In this document: positions 51,226 to 59,466 of the stretch, in pieces
Position numbering within the stretch: the first letter of the stretch is position 1
Layout: the number at the start of each line of letters is the position of its first letter
DNA from: Halobacteriales archaeon QH_7_66_36
GTDB lineage: Archaea > Halobacteriota > Halobacteria > Halobacteriales > Haloarculaceae
Assembly (NCBI GenBank): GCA_003021175.1
Contig: PXQV01000011.1
Location: 97,319-161,318 of the forward strand
Direction of reading: 5' to 3'
DNA: 64,000 nucleotides
Program-made: the position numbers and the translations under genes
The notes under the pieces: generated by a model
The model's database searches: none
What the model was told of the DNA's origin: nothing
Seen by the model: the letters and a program-made list of their open reading frames with translations, nothing else

Positions 51226-52128
51226 ATGCGCCACGACCACCTCATCGGGGCCAACCAGCTCTCGCGGGCGGACATCGAGGCGGTGTTGGACCGCGCCGCC
51301 GAGATCGACGCCGACCCGAGCGCGTTCGCGGACGCCCACCCGGACGCGCTGCTGGGACTCTGCTTCTTCGAGCCGAGCACGCGAACGAGGATGAGCTTCG
51401 ACACCGCGATCAAACGGCTCGGCGGCGACAGCGTCGACATGGGCACCGTCGAGTCCTCGTCGGTAAAGAAAGGCGAGTCGCTCGCGGACACGGTGCGCGT
51501 CATCGCGGGCTACACCGACGGCATCGTGCTTCGCCACCCGAGCGAGGGAGCCGCGACGATGGCCGCCGAGTTCGTCGACGTGCCCGTCATCAACGCGGGC
51601 GACGGGGCCGGCCAACACCCGACGCAGACGCTGCTCGATCTCTACACCATCCGCGAGAACGCCGGACTGGACGACCTGACGGTCGGAGTGATGGGCGACC
51701 TGAAGTACGGCCGGACCGTCCACTCGCTGGCGGCCGCGCTGACGACCTTCGACGCCCGGATGCACTTCGTCAGCCCCGAGTCGCTGCGACTGCCGCGCAA
51801 CGTCCGATTCGACCTCCACGAGTCGGGCGCGGTCGTGAAGGAACACACCGACCTCGACGACGTGCTCGGCGAGTTGGACGTGCTGTACGTCACGCGCATC
51901 CAGCGCGAGCGGTTCCCCGACGAGAACGAGTACCGCGAGGTCGCGGGCGAGTACCGCATCGACGCCGACGCGCTGGACGCGGCGCGCGACGACCTCACCG
52001 TCATGCATCCGCTGCCACGCGTCGACGAGATCGCCTCCAACGTCGACGAGACCGACCACGCACACTACTTCGAGCAGGCGCACAACGGCGTGCCCGTCCG
52101 GATGGCGCTGCTCGACTCAATGCTATGA
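51226..52128 (+). CDS. pyrB: Aspartate carbamoyltransferase catalytic chain
   Basis: A 300-residue enzyme condensing carbamoyl phosphate and aspartate in pyrimidine synthesis. The carbamoyl-phosphate loop [20 protein letters not shown] (Ser51-Thr-Arg-Thr-Arg) and [23 protein letters not shown] are diagnostic. The ATG at 51226 follows the MITE by 45 bp. Overlaps pyrI by ATGA, giving the normal two-chain enzyme. Confidence 0.97.
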   Translation: MRHDHLIGANQLSRADIEAVLDRAAEIDADPSAFADAHPDALLGLCFFEPSTRTRMSFDTAIKRLGGDSVDMGTVESSSVKKGESLADTVRVIAGYTDGIVLRHPSEGAATMAAEFVDVPVINAGDGAGQHPTQTLLDLYTIRENAGLDDLTVGVMGDLKYGRTVHSLAAALTTFDARMHFVSPESLRLPRNVRFDLHESGAVVKEHTDLDDVLGELDVLYVTRIQRERFPDENEYREVAGEYRIDADALDAARDDLTVMHPLPRVDEIASNVDETDHAHYFEQAHNGVPVRMALLDSML

Positions 52129-52586
52129 CCGACAAACAGCTCCGCGTCTCGAAGATCGAGAACGGCACCGTCATCGACCACGTCCCCGGCGGACAGGCGC
52201 TGAACGTCCTCGCTATCGTCGGAATCGACGGCTCCGGCGGCGAACAGGTGAGCGTCGGCATGAACGTCCCCTCCGACCGTCTCGGCCGCAAGGACGTGGT
52301 GAAGATCGAGGACCGCGAGTTGAGCCCCGAGGAGGTGGACGTGCTCTCGCTGATCGCCCCGCGGGCGACGATCAACATCGTCCGCGAGTACGAGGTGTCA
52401 GAGAAGCTCCGCGTCTCGCGGCCCGAACGGGTCGTCGGCGTCCTCTCGTGTCCGAACGCGAACTGCATCACGACGGAAGAGGAACCCGTCGAGTCCTCGT
52501 TCGAGGTGCTGTCCGACGGCGTCCGGTGTGGCTACTGTGACACCATCGTCCGCGACGAGATCGCCGACCTCATCGACAACGACTGA
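52125..52586 (+). CDS. pyrI: Aspartate carbamoyltransferase regulatory chain
   Basis: A 153-residue chain that binds CTP/ATP and links catalytic trimers. The allosteric domain ([40 protein letters not shown]) is followed by the zinc domain with Cys109, Cys114, Cys135 and Cys138 (CPNANC ... CGYC). Complete, normal length. Confidence 0.97.
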   Translation: MTDKQLRVSKIENGTVIDHVPGGQALNVLAIVGIDGSGGEQVSVGMNVPSDRLGRKDVVKIEDRELSPEEVDVLSLIAPRATINIVREYEVSEKLRVSRPERVVGVLSCPNANCITTEEEPVESSFEVLSDGVRCGYCDTIVRDEIADLIDND

Positions 52587-52610
52587 TCTTGACGTTGCCC
52601 GCGTCCGGCC

Positions 52611-52825
52611 GGCGGTGTTCAGATACGCGGGTCGTCACTCGACTGGTAACCGCGGTGGGTGGGACTGAAAGGGGCCGGGCGGTCGATCCGGCCCCGGCGA
52701 CGTAAGCACCGCAGCGAACGGAGTGAGCGAGGAGCGCAACGAGCCGCGGACGGTCGAGCGGCCGGGGGCTTTCTACACTGTGTTGCCATCCCTGCCGCCG
52801 GAGTTACTCTTATCTGAACACTACC
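52611..52825 (-). mobile_element. MITE-like element, copy 4 (215 bp), with perfect 8-bp target duplication
   Basis: Flanked by identical GTCCGGCC at 52603-52610 and 52826-52833. Ends, read in element orientation (minus strand): GGTAGTGTTCAGATAAGAG at one side and GTATCTGAACACCGCC at the other. Central stem GAAAG/CTTTC with the inner segment present (it contains CTCCTCGCTCACTCCGTTCG and GCGGTGCTTACGTC). Inserted in the gap after pyrI, in opposite orientation to the other four copies. The clean duplication marks the most recent insertion. Confidence 0.85.
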
Positions 52826-52873
52826 GTCCGGCCTTTCGAACCACTTACCCCGGCGCGTCGGCTACTTGCAGGC

Positions 52874-53740
52874 ATGTACGGGGTCGTCACGCGCAACGCC
52901 GAGGAGACAGAGTACCCCGAGTTCGACCGCGCGTTCTACGAGGTGAAGGACGTCTCCGGGCGGTCGAGCGAACCGCTCGCCGACGCCGTGAGCATGGTCT
53001 CCTGTTTCGCTGACAACGCCGCCGCAGCGGCGAACGACGACCTCGTCCCCGTCACCCCGGAGGGACAGCCGGCGACCCGCGACCGCACCTACTTCGACTG
53101 GGCGTGCGTCTGTCCCACGCACGACGAGTACCGACGCGGCCTGCTGGAGATCATCGAGGAGTGTGTCGAGACGAATCCCGACGTGCGACTCGACGACGTG
53201 TGCTTCCCCCGTCCCGAGTACTGCTACTGTGACCGCTGTAACGCGCGCTTCGCAGAGTGGGCGGAGGAACGCCACGAGCGCGGGGAGGGACCGCCACCGG
53301 CGGAGACGGACGTGGACGACCGCTACGCGTGGCGGGCGTCCGTCATCACGTCCTTCGTCGAGGCGGCCGTCGAGCGGATTCCCGGCCGGACCTACCTCAC
53401 GCTCTACCCCGACCCGTACGGCGACCACCTCTACGAGCGGGCCGGCCTCGACCTCGCGGCCCTCGAACCGCTCGTCGACGAGTTCGTCGTCCCGCTGTAC
53501 GACACCGCCTACGGCACGACCTACTGGCTGGAGGCCATCGCCTCCGGCTTCGCCGACCGACTCACGACACCCGTCTCTGTCGAGTTGTACGCAGTCGACG
53601 TCGAGATCGACGACCTGCTGCACGCGACGGAGGTGGCCGAGGCGTACGCCGAGAGCGTCCTGTTCGGCTACGACGCGGCCAACGCGCAGGCCACGCTCCG
53701 TCGGCGAGACGCAGAATCCCGCGAGGGCGTCGAGTGGTGA
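52874..53740 (+). CDS. Hypothetical protein, cysteine-rich, TIM-barrel-like
   Basis: A 288-residue protein I cannot name. MYGVVTRNAEETEYPEFDRA begins it. CVCPTHDEYRRGLLEIIEEC and VCFPRPEYCYCDRCNARFAE form a Cys-rich core that could bind zinc. RTYLTLYPDPYGDHLYERAG and EFVVPLYDTAYGTTYWLEAI resemble strands of a glycoside-hydrolase-like barrel with acidic loop residues. It was probably present before MITE copy 4 landed upstream. Function unknown; a carbohydrate-active or metal-binding role is only a guess. Confidence 0.7.
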   Translation: MYGVVTRNAEETEYPEFDRAFYEVKDVSGRSSEPLADAVSMVSCFADNAAAAANDDLVPVTPEGQPATRDRTYFDWACVCPTHDEYRRGLLEIIEECVETNPDVRLDDVCFPRPEYCYCDRCNARFAEWAEERHERGEGPPPAETDVDDRYAWRASVITSFVEAAVERIPGRTYLTLYPDPYGDHLYERAGLDLAALEPLVDEFVVPLYDTAYGTTYWLEAIASGFADRLTTPVSVELYAVDVEIDDLLHATEVAEAYAESVLFGYDAANAQATLRRRDAESREGVEW

Positions 53741-53780
53741 CGGCCGCAACCGCTTAGTCGGCGAGCCGACTCCACCCGGT

Positions 53781-54161
53781 ATGGTACACGAGTTCGACGG
53801 CAGAACTATCGAGGTGGACTCGCTCGGCGAGGTGACGGTCGACCGCCTCCGGACGGGAACGGTGGTGCTGCGCGCCGACGCCGCGCCGTCGCCCACCGAG
53901 TGGGGGTGGGGACTCTCGTCGTCGCTGCTCTCCTTTCGAAAGGACGCCGACGCGGTGTACCGCGGTCTCTACCGCGGCGAGGACGTGCAGGTGCGAGCGT
54001 ATCCGGACCGATACACCGTCCAGCTCGACCACGCCAATCCGGTCGAGGCCCCGATCCGCCACCTCCTGCTGGACGTACCGCCGCAACTCCGCGCGCTGCT
54101 GCTCGGAGGAATCGGCGTCGGTCTGCTCGCGGTCGTCGCCGTCGGTGTCGGACTACTCTGA
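53781..54161 (+). CDS. Hypothetical protein with C-terminal membrane anchor
   Basis: 126 residues. A soluble beta-rich part (MVHEFDGRTIEVDSLGEVTV, SSLLSFRKDADAVYRGLYRG) and a single transmembrane helix at the very end (LRALLLGGIGVGLLAVVAVG), an orientation like tail-anchored proteins. Convergent overlap of 9 bp with the Nudix gene. Haloarchaea-only as far as I can tell. Confidence 0.65.
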   Translation: MVHEFDGRTIEVDSLGEVTVDRLRTGTVVLRADAAPSPTEWGWGLSSSLLSFRKDADAVYRGLYRGEDVQVRAYPDRYTVQLDHANPVEAPIRHLLLDVPPQLRALLLGGIGVGLLAVVAVGVGLL

Positions 54162-54704
54162 GAAGCGGCGCTCGCGCCACGCGAGCAGATCGTCCCTGTC
54201 GCGAGTGTCAGCGGGCAGGTCGGAGAACCACTGCGCCTCGCTGATCTCGTCGTCCGGGTCCGCGACGGACGGCTCGCCGGTCGCCTCGGCGGCGAACACC
54301 GGCATCACGCCCCACAGTTCGTGGTCGGCGTGACGGATCTGCACCCGCGTCAGCAGGCCGAGGCCGTCGTACCGGGCCTCCACGCCGGCCTCCTCCGCGA
54401 GTTCCCGCTCGGCGGCCTCGCGGAACGACTCCTCGCCCTCCTGTTGGCCGCCCGGAAGCACCCACATGTCGACCCCCTCGTGGCGAACCAAGAGGAGGTC
54501 GCCGCCGGCACGGTAGGCGAGGGTGTGTGCGCCGTAGGGCGCGCCGGTCGCCCGCACCCGTTCGGCGAGCGTGCGGAACCGGTCGCGGGAGACGCGCCGC
54601 TCGTGCTCGACCTCGAGATAGTCGTCGTGGCGCTGGTCGAGGTCGTGGGCCGCCTGCTCGGCCCGCTGACACGCCTCCTCGGTGAGATACCAGAGCCGAT
54701 CCAT
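54153..54704 (-). CDS. Nudix hydrolase
   Basis: 183 residues. The Nudix box GQQEGEESFREAAERELAEE plus AGV fits Gx5Ex7REUxEExGU, so a nucleoside diphosphate linked to X should be hydrolysed. An N-terminal helical arm of about 55 residues (LTEEACQRAEQAAHDLDQRH) precedes the fold and may be a dimer contact. The substrate cannot be inferred. It is divergent from the small KOW-like gene. Confidence 0.9.
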   Translation of the reverse strand: MDRLWYLTEEACQRAEQAAHDLDQRHDDYLEVEHERRVSRDRFRTLAERVRATGAPYGAHTLAYRAGGDLLLVRHEGVDMWVLPGGQQEGEESFREAAERELAEEAGVEARYDGLGLLTRVQIRHADHELWGVMPVFAAEATGEPSVADPDDEISEAQWFSDLPADTRDRDDLLAWRERRFSE

Positions 54705-54840
54705 CAGCGGCGCGTGGGCGCTGTCGTTCGCGGGCGATACCGTTGCATACTCTCCGTTCACGGCCGACGCGCGCAAAAGCGTTCGGCAGGCGGTAGCGCG
54801 AAACGACGGCCTTTTGATTCGGTCGGGAGAACGACATCGC

Positions 54841-55032
54841 ATGAGCTTCGAGGAAGGCGACGAGGTCGTTTTACACGACGAGCACAGCGATTTCGACGGC
54901 GAGACCGGCACCATCGAGACGGTCTCGGAGACGATGTTCGGCGACGAGAACTACGTGGTCTCCTTCGAGGACGGACAGGAAGCCGGCATCGCGGCGGACG
55001 CGCTCACGGCGACCGGCGCGGACGAGGCGTAA
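54841..55032 (+). CDS. Small beta-rich protein, KOW-like
   Basis: 63 residues, beginning MSFEEGDEVVLHDEHSDFDG and ETGTIETVSETMFGDENYVV, an SH3/KOW-like barrel of the DUF1918 type. Such proteins often bind nucleic acid. It is separated by one base from the following exosome-linked gene and likely co-transcribed. Confidence 0.72.
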   Translation: MSFEEGDEVVLHDEHSDFDGETGTIETVSETMFGDENYVVSFEDGQEAGIAADALTATGADEA

Positions 55033-55033
55033 C

Positions 55034-55468
55034 GTGTCCTCGGTCCCGTTCCACTACGTCGACCTCCGGGCGTTCTGCTACGCCACGGAGGGCGAGAAGC
55101 GCGTCGGCGACGCGCTCCGCACGTTTCTCCCCGACGACGTGGAACTGGACCGCGCCGAAAGCGAGGGGTTTCACGGCGACCGCATTCTCGTCCTCTCGGC
55201 GCGGCTGGAACGGGCCGACGAGATGCGCCACGTCCTCTCCGCGCTGACCGAACTCGACGGCATCGAGGCCGTGATCGGCGAACTCGACCACCGGGTCGAC
55301 GAGGACTGCAGCTTCTTTCTGACGCTCGACAAACAGGCCGCCTTCCGGGGCGAAGTGGCGCGTGGCGACGGCATCACGCTCCGCGCGAAGGTGGAAGCCT
55401 ACCCCGCGAGGAAGGAGAGCGCCGTTGCGAACGTGCGAGAGACGCTGGAAGGGCTTCGGGTGGAGTAG
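55034..55468 (+). CDS. RNA-binding protein, exosome-associated (COG1325-like)
   Basis: 144 residues; GTG start. FHYVDLRAFCYATEGEKRVG and LTELDGIEAVIGELDHRVDE resemble COG1325 (predicted exosome subunit, related to ribosomal L5-type folds). SFFLTLDKQAAFRGEVARGD is a conserved block. A role in RNA processing is suggested by the family annotation only. Confidence 0.78.
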   Translation: MSSVPFHYVDLRAFCYATEGEKRVGDALRTFLPDDVELDRAESEGFHGDRILVLSARLERADEMRHVLSALTELDGIEAVIGELDHRVDEDCSFFLTLDKQAAFRGEVARGDGITLRAKVEAYPARKESAVANVRETLEGLRVE

Positions 55469-55501
55469 CGGGATTCAGCAGTTGCTCACTCAGTCACTCC
55501 C

Positions 55502-55644
55502 ATACGCGGATCCTGATTTGAACCGGAATCAGACGTGCTCGCTCACTCCGTTCGCTGTGCGCGACTGGTAGGGTTCAAATGCCGCTCGTAGCAGAACGTC
55601 TCTCACGTGCGTTCGCTCAGTGCGCGGGACCGGATTCGAACCGG
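55502..55644 (-). repeat. tRNA 3'-end fragments next to tRNA-Leu (att-like)
   Basis: 55621-55644 is an exact 24-bp copy of the 3' end of the tRNA-Leu gene (discriminator, acceptor strand and T-arm; core GGTTCGAATCCGG on the minus strand). A more decayed fragment with TTTGAACCGG lies at about 55502-55527. Between each fragment and the next lies 75-95 bp of unrelated, GC-rich sequence. Duplicated tRNA 3' ends are the usual mark left by tyrosine-integrase elements. Nothing else is seen in 55469-55718. Confidence 0.6.
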
Positions 55645-55718
55645 AGCCACGTCGCTTCCGACGGTCGCTCGTGGCAGGGCACAAATCGGCCCTGCTCGCT
55701 CGTCGCTTCGCTCCTCAC

Positions 55719-55803
55719 TGCGCGGGACCGGATTCGAACCGGCGGACCCCTACGGGACAGCGTCCTAAGCGCTGCGCCGTTGGCCGAGCTTGGCTACCCG
55801 CGC
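55719..55803 (-). tRNA. tRNA-Leu (anticodon UAG)
   Basis: An 85-nt class II tRNA on the minus strand, read 5' to 3': acceptor GCGCGGG pairing with CCCGCGC and discriminator A at 55719; D-arm TAGCCAAGCTCGGCCAAC; anticodon loop CTTAGGA with anticodon TAG on a stem AGCG/CGCT; a long variable arm (CCCGTAGGGG); T-arm GGTTCGAATCC. It is not interrupted by an intron. CCA is not encoded. It decodes CUA and possibly other CUN codons. Confidence 0.93.
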
Positions 55804-55842
55804 GCGTCTCGGAATCCGGCAGAGGCGGACAAGAACCTGACG

Positions 55843-56361
55843 TTATTCGCGGCGCTCCTCGATGGCCGCCGCGAATCCGTCGGCGTCGAACGACCGGTCT
55901 TCGACGTACTCGACGGCGTCGCCGACACCGAACTCGCCAGGGTCGACCACGTCCGCACAGATCCCACCGCGGTCGCGGAGCGCGTCCATCAGGCCGTCGA
56001 GGCCGGCCGTCTCCTCGACGTGACGGCACGGCGGGCGGGGGCGCGTCCCTTCGAACACTGCGTCGCCGACTCGGAAGCGAGCGTCGAGCAGTTCCGAGAG
56101 GTCGACGCCGCGGGTGACGACGTTCCGGCGGTGTTCACCGCCGGACAGATCGATGCCGGCCTCCTCGCGGATGGCATCGAGCGCCTCGCCGGCGACGAAG
56201 GTCACCTCACAGACGTCGAACGGGGTGTAGTAGCCCGTCCCGCGCTCGTAGCGGTCGCCCGCGAGGCCGCCCGAGACCGCCTCGATCCGCTCGACGGATT
56301 CCATCAGCGCGCTCTCCTCGGGGGTCGTCCAGATGGCCGCCACGTGACCGTTCGCGTCCAT
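55843..56361 (-). CDS. MOSC-domain protein
   Basis: 172 residues. The Mo-cofactor sulfurase C-terminal (MOSC) fold is recognisable: GGLAGDRYERGTGYYTPFD near the start, GEHRRNVVTRGVDLSELLDA in the middle and the Cys-containing RPPCRHVEE, where the Cys can carry sulfur for Mo/W enzymes. It may serve the nearby molybdo-/tungsto-enzymes of this genome or act in a detoxification reaction. ATG start. A MITE copy lies 47 bp upstream. Confidence 0.88.
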   Translation of the reverse strand: MDANGHVAAIWTTPEESALMESVERIEAVSGGLAGDRYERGTGYYTPFDVCEVTFVAGEALDAIREEAGIDLSGGEHRRNVVTRGVDLSELLDARFRVGDAVFEGTRPRPPCRHVEETAGLDGLMDALRDRGGICADVVDPGEFGVGDAVEYVEDRSFDADGFAAAIEERRE

Positions 56362-56408
56362 ACGCGAGATTCGGGGGCGCGACGGTTAAGCGTCCGTACG
56401 GACGCGGT

Positions 56409-56626
56409 GGTAGTGTTCAAATAAGCGCAATTCAGTTGGATGAGTCAGCGACAGGGTGTAGAAAGCCCCCGGCCGCTCGGCTCGGTGGTCTCGCTGTGCT
56501 CCTCGGCCTCCCTTCGGTCGGCCTGCGGTGCTTACGTCGCCCGCCTTCGCCGAGCGACCGGCCCCTTTCAGTCCCACCCACCGCGGTTACGCAGTCGAGC
56601 GACGACCCGTGTACCTGAACACGATG
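56409..56626 (+). mobile_element. MITE-like element, copy 5 (218 bp, long form)
   Basis: Left end GGTAGTGTTCAAATAAG, right end GTACCTGAACACGATG. Flanks GACGCGGT (56401-56408) and GACGCGAC (56627-56634) agree at 6 of 8 bases, a decayed duplication. Central stem GAAAG/CTTTC interrupted by a segment of about 85 bp (56475-56560) that starts CGCTCGGCTCGG and ends CGCCGAGCGACCGG. It lies between the MOSC and TFB-like genes. Confidence 0.78.
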
Positions 56627-56722
56627 GACGCGACGGTTCCGTGAGGTGAGGGGGCAAGGTTGGAACGGTGGGCGAACAGTTGAAGCCGTGAGGACTAAGC
56701 CGGGCGGGCCGAACCATTCGGT

Positions 56723-57031
56723 GTGTATCGCGCGAGCGACGAGGTGGCGAACGAGGAGTGGCTGGCCGCGCTCGACGACGCGGCCGAGCGCCTCGACCTG
56801 CCGAGCGAGACCCGGTCGCGGGCCGCGGACCTGTTCCTCTCGACGGTGCCGGACGGCGAGCGGTCGAAGCGGCCGGCGCTGGCCGCGGCCGTCTACGTCG
56901 CGACGCTCGCCACCGGCGAGGCTCGCTCGCAGAGCGACGTGGCGGACGCGCTCGACGTGTCCCGGCTTTCCGTCCAGCAACGGTGGAAGGAACTCATGAC
57001 GGAGGCGGGACTGAAACCGCCGTCGTGGTGA
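56723..57031 (+). CDS. Single-cyclin-domain TFB-like protein
   Basis: 102 residues resembling one cyclin repeat of transcription factor B: EEWLAALDDAAERLDLPSET, then RPALAAAVYVATLATGEARS and SQSDVADALDVSRLSVQQRW plus KELMTEAGL, the helix-turn-helix of TFB repeat 2. Full TFBs have a zinc ribbon and two repeats (about 300 residues); neither the ribbon nor a second repeat is here. It may compete for or modify TFB-dependent initiation, or be a separate DNA-binding family. GTG start. Confidence 0.72.
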   Translation: MYRASDEVANEEWLAALDDAAERLDLPSETRSRAADLFLSTVPDGERSKRPALAAAVYVATLATGEARSQSDVADALDVSRLSVQQRWKELMTEAGLKPPSW

Positions 57032-57074
57032 CCGGGGAAGCGCCTCACTCGCTGCCGTCGGCGGGTTCCAACGC

Positions 57075-57566
57075 TCAGCCCCGTTCGGCTGCGCGGCCTT
57101 CGCGGTCCGGCGTGACGTTGCCGTCGGTGTCGATCTCGCCGTTGACGATGCGCGTCGAGGAGATGATGCCGCCGTCCTCGGCCCGCACGTGCTCGACGAC
57201 CTCGATGTCGAGCGGGGCGTGGTCCCGCTCCTCGCGGATGTCGTTGATGCGACGCCCGCCTTCGACCGTCTCCGGGGAGACGACGAGCGCATCGAACTGC
57301 GGCTCCGTGGCGATGCCCGTCGGCTCGTCGAGTCGGCGCACCTCGAAGTCGCGGTCGTATTCGGCGGCGAACTCGGCGAGGACGCCTTCGAGGTCACGCT
57401 TCCGGTCGGAGAAGGAGCGCACGTAGCGGTCCTCCGAGCGGGTCTTCGGCGCGAGTTCGTCGCTCGTGAGCCCGATCGTCACGTCGCCCAGTTCGAAGGC
57501 GCGGGCGAACAGCGCCCGATGGCCGTCGTGAACCGGGTCGAACGTCCCGCCGAGGGCGACCTGCAT
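57075..57566 (-). CDS. coaD: Phosphopantetheine adenylyltransferase (archaeal CoaD)
   Basis: A 163-residue nucleotidyltransferase making dephospho-CoA from phosphopantetheine and ATP. LGGTFDPVHDGHRALFARAF carries the HxGH-type motif (His13, His16). IGLTSDELAPK, VVSPETVEGGRRIND and the final ISSTRIVNGEID contain the conserved ISSTRI nucleotide site. The short acidic tail after it is a halophile trait. Confidence 0.94.
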   Translation of the reverse strand: MQVALGGTFDPVHDGHRALFARAFELGDVTIGLTSDELAPKTRSEDRYVRSFSDRKRDLEGVLAEFAAEYDRDFEVRRLDEPTGIATEPQFDALVVSPETVEGGRRINDIREERDHAPLDIEVVEHVRAEDGGIISSTRIVNGEIDTDGNVTPDREGRAAERG

Positions 57567-57682
57567 ATCCGCCGTCAGGACGGCCCCTACTAAAGCCGTT
57601 CCGCTCGCGGGGGCACTCGTCGTCCGTCTCGGTCGAATCCGGTGCGGAGATTACGACCGGCCCGTGTGGTCGGCGTGGGCGA

Positions 57683-58756
57683 CTACAGCAGCAGCGACGC
57701 AGAGAGCGCGTCCGCGCCCTCCGTCTCCCAGAGGTGCCGCTGACGCTCCGCGCCGGAGCCCTCGTCGTAGATGTCGCGGATGCCCGAGACGCCGAGGCGT
57801 TCCGCCTCGCGGTCGACGAGTTCGCCGAGCGGAATCGCCTGCTCGAACTCGCGGTCGAGCAGTTCCGCGTCGTGACCGTGGCGGATCGCTCGCCACTTGT
57901 TCTCGTCGAGCAGCTCGCGCCGGTGGCGATACCCTTCGTCACCGTCCTCGTAGCGGGCCGCGAGGTCGGCTACCAGCGCCTCCGTGTACTCGACGAACGC
58001 CAGCACGCGGTCGGGGTCGACCTGTCCATCGGGCGTCCGAACCTCGACGGTGCCGTGGCCGGAGTGGGGCCGCACGTCGTACCACAGCTCGCCGCGGTCG
58101 TTGATGCCGTCCGTCTCGACCATCGTCCGTTCGAGCGCGGCGAACGACTCGAAGTCGTCGAAGGCCGTCGGCATCCCCGTGTTGGGGAGGTTCTCGAACA
58201 CCGTCGCCCGCGCGGAGGCGAGCCCGGTGTCGAAGCCGTTCCAGTACGGCGAGTTGGCCGACAGCGCGAGCATCACGGGGAGATACCACCGGAGTTCGTT
58301 GGCGATCCACGTCGCCTTGTCCGCGTCGTCGACGCCGACGTGGACGTGAAGCCCGGCCGTCGTGTTCCGGTGTTGGGGATACTGGATGCGGTCGAGCTGC
58401 GCGCGGTAGCGCGGCTTCTCGGCGTGTTCGAGTTCGCGCCACGTCGCCAACGGGTGGAGACCCGCCGCGGCGATGCCGAAGCCGTGCGTCTCGGCGTGGT
58501 CGGCGAGCGCGTCCCGCACCGCGTGGAGTCGATTTTCCGCCTCGGCGAGCGACTCACAGGTGGGGGTCTGCGTCTCGATAACGCATTTGAACAGTTCGTG
58601 GTCGAGGCGGTCTTCGAGTATCTCCGGTGGCGCAGACTCGTACACGAGTTCGTCGGTGCCGGCGGTCGGACGGCCGCGTTCGTCGACGACGTAAAACTCC
58701 TCTTCGATGCCGAGAGTCCCCATTCGGTCGAAGGCGTCGGCCGACCCGAGTTCCAT
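57683..58756 (-). CDS. gshA: Glutamate-cysteine ligase (haloarchaeal GshA)
   Basis: A 357-residue GCS2-type ATP-dependent ligase that makes gamma-glutamylcysteine, the main low-molecular thiol of haloarchaea, which lack glutathione synthetase. [20 protein letters not shown] binds substrate and metal; [20 protein letters not shown] and [20 protein letters not shown] are further signatures. Length is normal. No second-step enzyme is in the window, as expected. Confidence 0.92.
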   Translation of the reverse strand: MELGSADAFDRMGTLGIEEEFYVVDERGRPTAGTDELVYESAPPEILEDRLDHELFKCVIETQTPTCESLAEAENRLHAVRDALADHAETHGFGIAAAGLHPLATWRELEHAEKPRYRAQLDRIQYPQHRNTTAGLHVHVGVDDADKATWIANELRWYLPVMLALSANSPYWNGFDTGLASARATVFENLPNTGMPTAFDDFESFAALERTMVETDGINDRGELWYDVRPHSGHGTVEVRTPDGQVDPDRVLAFVEYTEALVADLAARYEDGDEGYRHRRELLDENKWRAIRHGHDAELLDREFEQAIPLGELVDREAERLGVSGIRDIYDEGSGAERQRHLWETEGADALSASLLL

Positions 58757-58833
58757 CGACAGGTGGTGTGCCCCCCGCGAATAAAGCCGTTCCGTTCACG
58801 CAGTCCGCGTCGGCGAGCGCTTCCCGCCGTCGG

Positions 58834-59466
58834 CTACGCGCGTCGACGCGCCACGACGCCGAGGTGGTCCTCGTGGAACGGCTCCAGTCGCGCGGTTTCG
58901 AGTATCTCGTACGTCTCGCGGAGCGTGTCGAGTTCGCGCTCAAACACCGCGCTCGGGTCGGCGACCACGTCCTCGGAGCGGGCCTTGATCGCCGCGAGCA
59001 GGAGTCCACCCTCGTCGAGGAACCGCGCGTTCGCGTTCGCCACCGCCGCCTGCCCGCGCGTCGCCACGTCCTGTATCACGACGTCGACCGGTTCGACGAC
59101 GTGCGCGTACGTCTCCGGCGTCCGGGCGTCCTTCAGCAGGGGGAACAGCCGGTCGCGGGGGGCCGAGGCATCGAGCAGGTCACGCGCTGGGCGGGCGGCG
59201 AACTCGATTGCGTACGTCGGCCCGGCGAAGTCGGCGACGTGCGAAACGGTCGTCCCGGAGGCGGCTCCGAGATACAGCACCGTCTCCCCGCCGGCGAGGC
59301 CGGTGTCCATCCCGGTTTCGAGCATCGCCCCGAGCTTCGACCGGCGGGCGTCCCACGCGCGCCAGCCGTCTGCCGTCGGCTCGCCGTAGACGGGGGGGCC
59401 TTGCGTCGCGAGCCGTTTCTCGCCGTCGAAGCGCCGTCGCTCGACACCAGCAGGCAGGTCACTCAT
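58834..59466 (-). CDS. flpA: Fibrillarin-like rRNA/tRNA 2'-O-methyltransferase
   Basis: A 210-residue SAM enzyme of the C/D box RNP. The short N-terminal domain with KRLATQGPPVYGE and WRAWDARRSKLGAML is followed by the SAM loop LYLGAASGTTVSHVADFAGP and VDVVIQDVATRGQAAV. It methylates the 2'-OH of rRNA or tRNA at sites chosen by guide RNA. Overlaps nop5 by 8 bp, in the conserved order Nop5-FlpA. ATG 59466 fits the family start. Confidence 0.94.
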   Translation of the reverse strand: MSDLPAGVERRRFDGEKRLATQGPPVYGEPTADGWRAWDARRSKLGAMLETGMDTGLAGGETVLYLGAASGTTVSHVADFAGPTYAIEFAARPARDLLDASAPRDRLFPLLKDARTPETYAHVVEPVDVVIQDVATRGQAAVANANARFLDEGGLLLAAIKARSEDVVADPSAVFERELDTLRETYEILETARLEPFHEDHLGVVARRRA

